Source: Acidobacteriota bacterium (lineage in GTDB: Bacteria; Acidobacteriota; Blastocatellia; Pyrinomonadales; Pyrinomonadaceae). Taken from it: 64,000 nt of DNA. Below the pieces are notes generated by a model that saw nothing but the letters and a program-made list of their open reading frames with translations, was not told the origin of the DNA and made no database searches. Below, in pieces: positions 55,110 through 62,790 of the stretch (position 1 is the first letter of the stretch; each line of letters starts with the position of its first letter). The stretch covers positions 248,001 through 312,000 of the forward strand of contig JADJOS010000004.1 in the NCBI GenBank assembly GCA_016713675.1, read 5' to 3'. The translations under genes were made by a program, and so were the position numbers.

Positions 55110-55585
55110 TCGATAAATTTCGGCGCGTAAGAATCGTCGTGAGAACATCTCTCTTGATCGTTCTCGAAGCAGTTCTCACGAGTTCCTGTTCTATTTTTTC
55201 CGGATCCGGAGACTGCGGGTACAACGCCAGTTTCGATAGATCTGACGGCGTAAAAAATGTTGAGATCCGAATTCAACGAATTACCGCCGAAACGGTTGGC
55301 AGAAACACGAGTTGCGGTTACCAACAAATATGGACGAAAGCTGCAAAAATGGAGATCGATGGTGTGGCCGTGCCTGAACGTATCGGCGACAAGCGCGTGC
55401 CTCAGACTTATGTTAACTTCAGCGACCAAGGCGGCATCGATTACTATTATGAGGCTCCGGCTAACTTCGATCCGCGAAAGACCAAGATTCGCATAGAAAA
55501 CAAGGATGGCTACATATACACCTCTCGACCGGAAACGATAAAGGAGTGGGCCGCGAACTCGATGTCGGTGACATTAAAGCGATAG
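55106..55585 (+). CDS. Putative lipoprotein in the murQ operon
   Basis: The 159-aa product starts within the murQ stop (ATGA overlap) and is followed 10 bp later by the symporter gene, so it is part of the operon. A hydrophobic stretch (about 11-26) ends with lipobox LTSSC (Cys28). The mature part has three further cysteines or cysteine pairs (DCGYN, TSCGYQQ), a central VNFSDQGGIDYYYEAPANFDPRKTKI and no recognised family. The translational coupling suggests a link to MurNAc uptake or sensing, but no function is visible. Confidence 0.72.
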   Translation: MIDKFRRVRIVVRTSLLIVLEAVLTSSCSIFSGSGDCGYNASFDRSDGVKNVEIRIQRITAETVGRNTSCGYQQIWTKAAKMEIDGVAVPERIGDKRVPQTYVNFSDQGGIDYYYEAPANFDPRKTKIRIENKDGYIYTSRPETIKEWAANSMSVTLKR

Positions 55586-55595
55586 AGATCAATAA

Positions 55596-57116
55596 ATGCA
55601 AACACTCGACCTAATCATCATCATCGGCTATCTGATCGGTATCACGGCGTTCGGGATCTTGTTTTCGGGCAAGCAGGAAACTACCGAGGACTATTTCGTC
55701 GGTGACCGCAGTGTGCCCTGGTGGGCGATCGCGATGTCGATCGTTGCGACCGAGACCAGTACGATCACTTTTGTTTCGGTTCCGGGCATCGCGTTTGCAA
55801 AGGGCGGTAATTTTCAGTTTTTACAGCTCGTGTTCGGTTATATGCTCGGCCGCATTGTGATATCGCTGATCTTTATCCCGATGTATTTCAAGGGCGATCT
55901 GCAGACGGTATATCAGCTTTTGGGTGACCGTTTCGGCAATCGCGTCAAGATGCTTGCGTCCGCGTTGTTCGTCGTCATGCGCAATATCGCCGACGGCGTT
56001 CGCCTATTGCTGACGGCGATCGTGCTTGCAGCGGTTTACACGTCGTTCTATCCGGGCAGTGACGCATCGACAATAATCATCGCCTCGATCGTCCTTCTCG
56101 GGATCGTAATGATCGTCTTTACCTTCTACGGCGGCATGGAAGCTGTCATTTGGGTCGAGGTCGTCCAGCTTGTCATCTACATCGGCGGAGCGATCGCGGC
56201 GGCGGTCGTTCTGATCCAAAATATCGATGGCGGCATGTCAACGGCGATGACGTTGGGCGAGCAATTCAACAAATTCAGCGTCTTCGATTTCGGCTGGGAC
56301 ATGGCCAAAACTTACACATTTTGGGCCGGCTTATTTGGCGGCTGTTTTCTGACGATGTCCACCCACGGCACCGACCAGTATCTCGTTCAGCGATATCTAT
56401 GTACGAAAAAGCCTTCGTCGGCGGCGACCGCGTTGCTTTCGTCGGGTGCCGTCGTGCTTGGTCAGTTCATCGGATTTTTGTTCATCGGTGTTTTGTTGTT
56501 CGCTTTCTACGCACCGTTCAATTCGGCTGATTACGCCAACGCCGGCGTCACGGGCTCGGGAATATCGGCAAACTTCCCGTTCCTCAAAGGTGATCAGGTT
56601 TTCCCCAATTTCATCACCGAACATATGCCGCCCGGACTTTCGGGGCTGGTCGTTGCCGCAATTTTTGCGGCGGCTCTTTCGTCGTCGCTCAATTCAATCG
56701 CCGCGACAGCGATCAACGATCTATATAAACCGTTCGCAAAGAACATTTCAGACAGCCACCTTGTTAAACTGGCAGGGATACTGACCGTCATCATCGGTAT
56801 CGTGCAGATACTCGTGGCGATCGCCTTCATGAATTCGGGCGAATCGGCTCTCGGCTTGGCACTTGCGGTCGCATCCTTGATAAACGGTCCGGTTCTTGGT
56901 GTATTTCTGGTCGGTTCGTTCATGAAGCATGCAAGCGAGATCCATGCTCTCATCGGCATGATCGTCAGCATTCTGGTGATGACATACATTATGCTCGCAG
57001 CAAATAAGGTCATCGACGGCCCCGTCATAGCGTGGACGTGGTATGCCCTGATCGGCAGTCTAATTACATTTTCAGTCGCATTCATCGCGAGCCAGTTTAT
57101 TCCGACAAAATCATGA
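55596..57116 (+). CDS. Sodium:solute symporter (SSS family)
   Basis: The 506-aa product has about 13 membrane helices and the SSS fold signature: ETTEDYFVGDRSVPWWAIAMS near the N-terminus, ATETSTITFVSVPG (Na+ site region) and GLVVAAIFAAALSSSLNSIAATAINDLYKP in the helix 8 area. These use Na+ to import sugars, nucleosides, sialic acid and others. Located between murQ/lipoprotein and nagZ, it is the probable inner-membrane importer of MurNAc or GlcNAc-MurNAc, taking the place of the PTS used by E. coli (MurP). Its stop overlaps the nagZ start by 4 bp. Confidence 0.9.
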   Translation: MQTLDLIIIIGYLIGITAFGILFSGKQETTEDYFVGDRSVPWWAIAMSIVATETSTITFVSVPGIAFAKGGNFQFLQLVFGYMLGRIVISLIFIPMYFKGDLQTVYQLLGDRFGNRVKMLASALFVVMRNIADGVRLLLTAIVLAAVYTSFYPGSDASTIIIASIVLLGIVMIVFTFYGGMEAVIWVEVVQLVIYIGGAIAAAVVLIQNIDGGMSTAMTLGEQFNKFSVFDFGWDMAKTYTFWAGLFGGCFLTMSTHGTDQYLVQRYLCTKKPSSAATALLSSGAVVLGQFIGFLFIGVLLFAFYAPFNSADYANAGVTGSGISANFPFLKGDQVFPNFITEHMPPGLSGLVVAAIFAAALSSSLNSIAATAINDLYKPFAKNISDSHLVKLAGILTVIIGIVQILVAIAFMNSGESALGLALAVASLINGPVLGVFLVGSFMKHASEIHALIGMIVSILVMTYIMLAANKVIDGPVIAWTWYALIGSLITFSVAFIASQFIPTKS

Positions 57117-58942
57117 TGAAGTTTCTTTTTAGTTTTGCATTTGTTTTCGCATTGGTACTCACTCAGATTACGCCGGCGATCGGACAGAATTGTCCATCGC
57201 CGGCAGGGCCGTGGCCGCAGAAAAAGTCGATCGCCTTTGCCGAGAAGCTGGTCAAGAAGATGACCGTCGAAGAAAAGGTCGGCCAATTGGTCCACGTCGG
57301 CATAAACGCGAGATTCGCGAATCAGGAAAGCCCATTCTTTAAAGACCTGCAGCGTCAGGTCGTCGAGAACAAGATCGGCGGGATCATCTTTTTTGGTGCT
57401 CCGATCTATGAAACGACCATCCTCGGCAATCGAATGCAGCAGAATGCAAAAACGCCATTGCTGCTCTCGCTGGATGCCGAGACAGGAATCGGAATGCGGT
57501 TCGAGGACGCGACAAATTTCCCATGGGCGATGGCCGTGGCCGCCACCGGCGAGCCGGATTTCGCTCGCCGAATGGGCGTAATAACTGGCCGCGAGGCAAA
57601 GGCGATCGGCATTCGCCATGTATACGCTCCGGTCCTAGATGTCAATAATAACGCCGCAAATCCAGTGATCAACGTTCGCAGCTACGGCGAAGACCCCGCG
57701 GAGGTCGCTAAATATGCCGTTCCGTTTTCCCAAGGCATTCAGAGCCAGTGCGTCATCGCGACCGCAAAACATTTCCCGGGCCACGGCGACACCAATATTG
57801 ATTCACACCGCGGCCTGCCGATCATCGACCATTCCCGCGAAAGCCTCGAGAAGACCGAGCTTTTCCCTTTTAGAAAGGCCATCGAGGGCGGTGTCGGCTC
57901 GATAATGATCGCTCACATCGCTCTTCCCCAGATCGACGGCGAATTGATCAAACCGCTTCGCGAATATCGCGGCGGTGATGCCGAGGCAGGGGCCGAGATC
58001 GTCAAAGAGCAAGCGACGATACCGGCAACGTTGTCGGCAAAAGTGCAGACCGAAATGCTACGAAAAGACATGGGCTTCAAAGGACTGATCGTCTCCGACG
58101 CGATGAGCATGAGCGGCCTGACTCTCTATTTCGATCAGGAAGAAGCCGGCGTCCGGGCGTTTCTCGCAGGCACCGACATACTCGAAAAGCCAACTGATGC
58201 AGACATCATGATCCGCGGCTTGCTCAACGCCGTAAATGGCGGACGCGTGCCGATGGAACGACTCGACGAATCAGTAAAACGCCAGATCGCCTGGAAGCAC
58301 GAACTCGGCCTGTTCAAAGAAAAGCTCACGCCGATCGACCAGATCGACCGCCTGGTTTCACCGAAAGATTCGACCGTTCTGTCCGACGAGATCGCGACGA
58401 AAGCGATCACGCTGGTCCGCAATGACGCCTCCGGCCTGCCGCTGAATTCGAATCAAAAGATCGCGGTTCTCGGCATCTCGAACGGATTCGAAGGGCCGGG
58501 AATGCTGAATAGCTTCGGCGGCGCACTGCGTGCCGGCGGGCTTCGATTCAACACTTCATATTTGCAGGAGAATTCTACCGCCGAGCAAGCGGCAAATGCC
58601 AGACGCATCACGACCGAAGCTGAAACTGTCGTCGTCGCCCTTTACGGTCGGGTTCGTTCGGGAGCCAGAAGCAGCGTCGGCATTCCGGAGAATGGAGCGA
58701 TCGTGATCAGAGAATTGATCGCTTCCGGCAAAAATGTGATCGCTGTCAGCTTTGGCAACCCTTATATTTTAAGCGGATTCCCCGAATTGAAGACCTACGT
58801 TGTCGCCTACGGTGATATGCCGAGCCTGCAAAGGGCCGCTGCCCGTTCGCTGCTCGGCACGCAGGATGTCACCGGCCGCTTGCCGATCTCGCTGCCTGGT
58901 TTGTATCCGCGTGGCACTGGAATTCAGTTGATGAAGAAGTAA
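57113..58942 (+). CDS. nagZ: Exported beta-N-acetylglucosaminidase (GH3)
   Basis: The 609-aa product (ATG 57113, or the next ATG at 57116) has a signal peptide (MMKFLFSFAFVFALVL ... AIGQ), unlike the cytoplasmic NagZ of E. coli but like the exported B. subtilis enzyme. The GH3 NagZ motif KHFPGHGDTNIDSHRGLP (His/Asp dyad) and nucleophile Asp in IVSDAMSMSGL are present, and a C-terminal GH3 domain (about 400-609) follows. It removes terminal GlcNAc from glycan fragments. Together with NamZ, murQ, the kinase, the symporter and nagA it forms a coherent wall-sugar salvage set. Coupled to the symporter by a 4-bp overlap. Confidence 0.92.
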   Translation: MMKFLFSFAFVFALVLTQITPAIGQNCPSPAGPWPQKKSIAFAEKLVKKMTVEEKVGQLVHVGINARFANQESPFFKDLQRQVVENKIGGIIFFGAPIYETTILGNRMQQNAKTPLLLSLDAETGIGMRFEDATNFPWAMAVAATGEPDFARRMGVITGREAKAIGIRHVYAPVLDVNNNAANPVINVRSYGEDPAEVAKYAVPFSQGIQSQCVIATAKHFPGHGDTNIDSHRGLPIIDHSRESLEKTELFPFRKAIEGGVGSIMIAHIALPQIDGELIKPLREYRGGDAEAGAEIVKEQATIPATLSAKVQTEMLRKDMGFKGLIVSDAMSMSGLTLYFDQEEAGVRAFLAGTDILEKPTDADIMIRGLLNAVNGGRVPMERLDESVKRQIAWKHELGLFKEKLTPIDQIDRLVSPKDSTVLSDEIATKAITLVRNDASGLPLNSNQKIAVLGISNGFEGPGMLNSFGGALRAGGLRFNTSYLQENSTAEQAANARRITTEAETVVVALYGRVRSGARSSVGIPENGAIVIRELIASGKNVIAVSFGNPYILSGFPELKTYVVAYGDMPSLQRAAARSLLGTQDVTGRLPISLPGLYPRGTGIQLMKK

Positions 58943-58947
58943 GAAAT

Positions 58948-59024
58948 TGACCGCATGTGAACGCAGATAGACCCAGATAAAAAGAAATTTCATATCAGCG
59001 TTCATATGCGCCCATCTGCGGTCA
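58948..59024. repeat. Dispersed inverted repeat (TGACCGCA ... TGCGGTCA) after nagZ
   Basis: Outer arms TGACCGCA (58948-58955) and TGCGGTCA (59017-59024) with inner GTGAACGCAGAT / ATCAGCGTTCATAT pairing imperfectly. It fills most of the nagZ-lysA spacer and can fold into one long hairpin. Confidence 0.8.
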
Positions 59025-59039
59025 GATCCTGCGATTTAT

Positions 59040-60497
59040 ATGACTCTGCCCTGGGAGATAGAAAATTTTATCGACGTTCGCGATGGGCAATTACACATCG
59101 ACGGTGTCTCCGCAGCCGATCTCGCACGCGAACACGGCACGCCGCTTTTCGTTTTCAGTGAAGCTCGAATCAGACACAACATCGCCCGACTGCAAAAAGC
59201 CCAAGGCGTCATCGGCTGTCCGCTCAAGGTCTGCTACGCAGCGAAAGCGATGTCTACAATGGCGATATTACGAACAATAAAAGACGCCGGCTGCGACATC
59301 GAGGTCAATTCCGGCGGCGAACTGTGGAAAGCTCTCAAGGCAGGATTTACGGGCGATCAGATCATCTTCAACGGCACCAGCAAAGAAGTTTGGGAGATCG
59401 AAAATGCAATAAATGTAGACATTTACGCGATCCAAGTCGATTCGCTCTACGAACTCACGCTGATAGAAGAAACCGCGAAACGACTAAACAAAAAAGCTAA
59501 CGTCAGCCTCCGCCTCGTCCCCGAGATCGAGACCGACACACATTCCGGCCTCCAAACCGCTTTGCTCACCTCAAAATTCGGCATGATGCCCGACGAAGCA
59601 TTCGCTGCGTTTCGCGATTACAAAGACTCGCCGCACCTCGCGATGAACGGCATCCATCTGCACGTCGGGTCGCAAAACCCCGAACCTAGCGTCTATACCG
59701 CAGCGTTTGCGGCTCTGTTTGATGGTGTTGCAAGAATTCTCATCGAAACCGGTGTCAGGCTAAAACATATAAATATCGGTGGCGGCTTTCCGGTAAATTA
59801 TCTCGGCGATGCCACGCAAGCCGCTGAGATGCCGACGAGCGTTGTCGAAATGCTCGCCGCCGATTTTGAACCGGCCGAAGCCCTTAGCACCGCCTGGAAC
59901 AACGCCGCAATTGGGCGCGAGGAATTGCTCAAGGACCTGACAATTCTCGTCGAACCAGGCCGCAGCATCATCGCCGACACCGCGATCTGCCTGACAACCG
60001 TAAGAAACCATAAAACCCGTCCGGTCGCGACAAGTTCCCCTCCTTACGAAGGAGGGGTGGCCGCCGCTTCGGCGGACGGGGTGGTTCTCTCTTCGCACCA
60101 ACCGACAACCGACCACTGGTTATTAACCGACGCCGGCTTCAACATCCTGCTCTCAATGGAAACCTACAAATGGTACTACCATCTGATATCCGCGACGCGT
60201 TCAACCCAACCTCACTCCACGCCCTACAAACTGGCAGGCCCACTCTGCGACGGCGGTGACGTCTATTTTGATATCGAAGGCCAATACCGCCTCCCCGATC
60301 ATCGAATGCTCCCCGAAAGCGTCCAGCCAGGCGAAGTACTTGCATTGCTCAATTGCGGAGCCTATTCGCTCGCCCAAGCGTCGCAATACAACTGCCGATT
60401 TCTGCCTGCTGTGGTTTTGGTTAGAGAAGATGGGGTCGCGGAACTGATTCGAAAACGCGATGAGTTTGCGGACCTGATAAACAATGATAATTGGTAA
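59040..60497 (+). CDS. lysA: Diaminopimelate decarboxylase-family protein with in-frame palindromic insertion
   Basis: The 485-aa PLP enzyme has the alanine-racemase-fold barrel: YAAKAM (Schiff-base Lys), HLHVGSQ, NIGGGFP and EPGRSIIADTAICLTTV, and the C-terminal cofactor/active-site motifs GPLCDGGDVYF and LLNCGAYSLAQASQYN. It removes CO2 from meso-diaminopimelate to give lysine; a related amino-acid decarboxylase is possible. Residues about 332-362 (from SSPPYEGGVAAASADGVVL) have no counterpart in the family and are encoded by family A element A4 plus the family E repeat. The start ATG 59040 lacks a clear ribosome-binding site. Confidence 0.85.
   Translation: MTLPWEIENFIDVRDGQLHIDGVSAADLAREHGTPLFVFSEARIRHNIARLQKAQGVIGCPLKVCYAAKAMSTMAILRTIKDAGCDIEVNSGGELWKALKAGFTGDQIIFNGTSKEVWEIENAINVDIYAIQVDSLYELTLIEETAKRLNKKANVSLRLVPEIETDTHSGLQTALLTSKFGMMPDEAFAAFRDYKDSPHLAMNGIHLHVGSQNPEPSVYTAAFAALFDGVARILIETGVRLKHINIGGGFPVNYLGDATQAAEMPTSVVEMLAADFEPAEALSTAWNNAAIGREELLKDLTILVEPGRSIIADTAICLTTVRNHKTRPVATSSPPYEGGVAAASADGVVLSSHQPTTDHWLLTDAGFNILLSMETYKWYYHLISATRSTQPHSTPYKLAGPLCDGGDVYFDIEGQYRLPDHRMLPESVQPGEVLALLNCGAYSLAQASQYNCRFLPAVVLVREDGVAELIRKRDEFADLINNDNW
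60035..60094 (+). repeat. Family A palindromic element, copy A4, inside lysA
   Basis: Hairpin 1 CCCCTCC-TTACGAA-GGAGGGG; hairpin 2 is a shortened CCGCCG-CTTC-GGCGG tetraloop form; end CGGGGTGGTTCTCTCTTC as in A3. It reads SSPPYEGGVAAASADGVV in frame. Confidence 0.9.
60108..60124 (+). repeat. Family E repeat inside lysA
   Basis: ACCGACCACTGGTTATT, identical to 30929-30945. It directly follows element A4, so the two may be inserted as a composite. It encodes TDHWL. Confidence 0.7.
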
Positions 60498-60503
60498 CGA
60501 CGC

Positions 60504-62003
60504 CTACCAAGCCACAGTCCGGAGCATGTTTTTCATCAAGGATCTTTCTTCGTCTGTTAGTTCAAATCCGGCACGCAGATAGACTTCGCTCAGTGCAACC
60601 AACGAAGCAGCTTGAGTGCTCTCATCACGGATACCCGAGATTACGGTGAGATTTTCTTCGCCCACGTTACGAGCTTTTTCGAACAAACCGTGAGAGATAT
60701 ATCGGTCCGCGATGACGTTCAGAACGGCTGAACGCGACGCCTGCTGCGGAAGTTCAGATGTCATTCCGGCCGCCTCGTCCAGCAATTTGATGGATGCTTC
60801 TGTCTCGCCAAGATTGTTCTTTGCATCACTTATTGCAAGCAGGGCGAATACGCGGTCGCCGTACTCAGGGATCTCATTGATCGTGTTTCGTGCCAGTTCG
60901 TCTTCGTTCTGCACGATCAGAACCTGCGCGATCTGCGACAATGCCGATGTCTGTTCCTCTTGGTTGTCATTCTCGTTTGCGATCTCTATTGCCCGTTCGG
61001 TCTTACCGAATCCGGCAAATTGCGTCGCGATCGACGCCATCAGTTTGTTGCGGGCACGGCTGTCGCGGGTTTCGATCTCGCGTTGCGATTTGAGTATGGC
61101 CCATGCCTCTTCGAGGATCTCAACGGCTTCGTCCTTAGCATCTTTCTTCCACGAATAGCGGGCCATGCCGAGCAAAGCCGAAGCCATGTGCGTTTTGTCG
61201 GTAACGAGATCAAGTGTCCGGTCGGCGAGTTCCTGGCTGTTTGCGTACAGGAAACCTAACGCACAATTTGCCAGGAAAAAATCACGGTGCACATTATCGA
61301 GCAATTCGGCCTCCGCACGGGCCGCGTCAAAGGCTTCGATCGCCTTGTCATTTCGTTTCGCCTCGACGTACAGATTACCGATGTCACACAGAGCCCGGAT
61401 CCTTTCTTCGTCGTGCTCGATATCTTTTGCCGATTCAGATGCTCGCGTCGCAGCATCGATCGCACGCTCAAAGTTCTCGGACTCGACGTCTGCCGATGCA
61501 ATATTCTGATACGCCAAAACACGGGCACTCGCAAATTCGATCTCCTCGATCGTAGCAAATGCTGCCGCTTCGTCGCCGTCGGCCGCTTGTTTTACCGCAA
61601 TTCCCGCTTCGACAAAATCCGGGTGCATTATTTCGCCCGCAACCTCGCGGGCCTTTTCAAATTCGCCGTTTGACGCTTTTATCAAAGCTATCCGCTCACG
61701 TGCCTGTGCGGCCATTCCGTCGTCTTCGATAGCGTCGGCAAGCTGAACGGCATAGTCGTCGTCATCGATCGATGCACAATGTTCGGCCACGATCACCAAC
61801 AGTTTATCCCGTGAGAACGGATCGTCGACCGTGTCAGCAAGCTCCGCCGCCAGATCGACATTTCCCAAAGCGAGATATCTGGGCACCACAGCATTCATCG
61901 CCTCAGCCCTCCCGTCGGCGCTCTTGATGTTCTCAGCCAAAAAAGCCGCACACGCCAACAGATCGCCCTCGGCGACCTCTCTGGAAATAAAATGTTCTGA
62001 CAT
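60504..62003 (-). CDS. Large helical-repeat (TPR-like) protein
   Basis: About 499 aa from ATG 62003 (MSEHFISREVAEGDLLAC). The whole length is made of helix pairs such as ARERIALIKASNGEFEKAREVAGEI, EAFDAARAEAELLDNVHRDFFLANCALGFL and ERAIEIANENDNQEEQTSALSQIAQVL, like tetratricopeptide/SEL-type repeats. It is very acidic overall. No enzymatic motif or signal peptide is visible, so a cytoplasmic scaffold is likely. The stop lies 6 bp from the convergent lysA stop. The family is not otherwise recognised. Confidence 0.75.
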   Translation of the reverse strand: MSEHFISREVAEGDLLACAAFLAENIKSADGRAEAMNAVVPRYLALGNVDLAAELADTVDDPFSRDKLLVIVAEHCASIDDDDYAVQLADAIEDDGMAAQARERIALIKASNGEFEKAREVAGEIMHPDFVEAGIAVKQAADGDEAAAFATIEEIEFASARVLAYQNIASADVESENFERAIDAATRASESAKDIEHDEERIRALCDIGNLYVEAKRNDKAIEAFDAARAEAELLDNVHRDFFLANCALGFLYANSQELADRTLDLVTDKTHMASALLGMARYSWKKDAKDEAVEILEEAWAILKSQREIETRDSRARNKLMASIATQFAGFGKTERAIEIANENDNQEEQTSALSQIAQVLIVQNEDELARNTINEIPEYGDRVFALLAISDAKNNLGETEASIKLLDEAAGMTSELPQQASRSAVLNVIADRYISHGLFEKARNVGEENLTVISGIRDESTQAASLVALSEVYLRAGFELTDEERSLMKNMLRTVAW

Positions 62004-62097
62004 AAGTTCACTTACCAAATAGCAAAACAGAACACATACGTTTTCTCGATCATAACGATCACAACCATGTGTCCTATGTCCCTATCTGGTCAAAAAA

Positions 62098-62790
62098 CTA
62101 AACAAATACTCGCCGGATCGATTCCGGCATCCAGTCCCGAAGGTCTTTCGCAACCGCGGCCGCACCGGCAGCTCGGAGTTCGGCGGCCGAGACCGTATTC
62201 GAAACACCGAGAGCCAGCAGATCAGCATTCCGAGCGGCCGCTACTCCGGGAGGTGAATCTTCGATCACGAGGCAATCCGCATGGACCATCGGCAGATGCC
62301 CTGCAGCCGTGCGAACAGCGTCAAGCTCGCGAAATCCGATGCGAAAACACTCAGGATCGGGCTTACAATTGGCTACATCCTCGGCACTCACGATCGTTGC
62401 AAAATGCTTTCTGAGCCCGGTCGAATCGAGCACATGATCGATCTCATGACGAGCGGCCATGCTGACAATACCCAGATCAAACTCTTGGGCCATCTTCTCA
62501 ACAAAATTCTCAATTCCCTCGAACAACGGCATCTCTGCCGAGACCATTTCTTTCCACATCGCCGACTTGGCCGCAACGATATCCTCGAACTTTGCCGAAT
62601 CGGCCTTTTTGCCGGCCCGTTCAAAGGCCGCCGCGACGAAAGTCCGGTCATCCATTCCGAGCGAAGCGTAATAATCAGCGTCGGTCAGATCGATGTCGTG
62701 TCCTTTCAGCACTTCCTGATAAGCCCGCATTTGGACGGGTTCGTCATCAATAATAACGCCGTTAAAATCCATCAATATTGCTTTGATCAT
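62098..62790 (-). CDS. HAD-family phosphatase/phosphoglucomutase-like hydrolase
   Basis: A 230-aa HAD hydrolase of the beta-phosphoglucomutase subgroup. Motif I is MDFNGVIIDDEP, where the second acid of the usual DxD is Asn, so the general acid/base role would fall elsewhere. An alpha-helical cap (about 18-90), motif II in LGIVSMAARHE (Ser), Lys in VANCKPDPECF and motif IV VIEDSPPGVAAA are present. It dephosphorylates or isomerises a small phosphate ester of unknown identity. It overlaps the upstream FAD-oxidase gene by 4 bp on the minus strand, so the two are coupled. Confidence 0.85.
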   Translation of the reverse strand: MIKAILMDFNGVIIDDEPVQMRAYQEVLKGHDIDLTDADYYASLGMDDRTFVAAAFERAGKKADSAKFEDIVAAKSAMWKEMVSAEMPLFEGIENFVEKMAQEFDLGIVSMAARHEIDHVLDSTGLRKHFATIVSAEDVANCKPDPECFRIGFRELDAVRTAAGHLPMVHADCLVIEDSPPGVAAARNADLLALGVSNTVSAAELRAAGAAAVAKDLRDWMPESIRRVFV

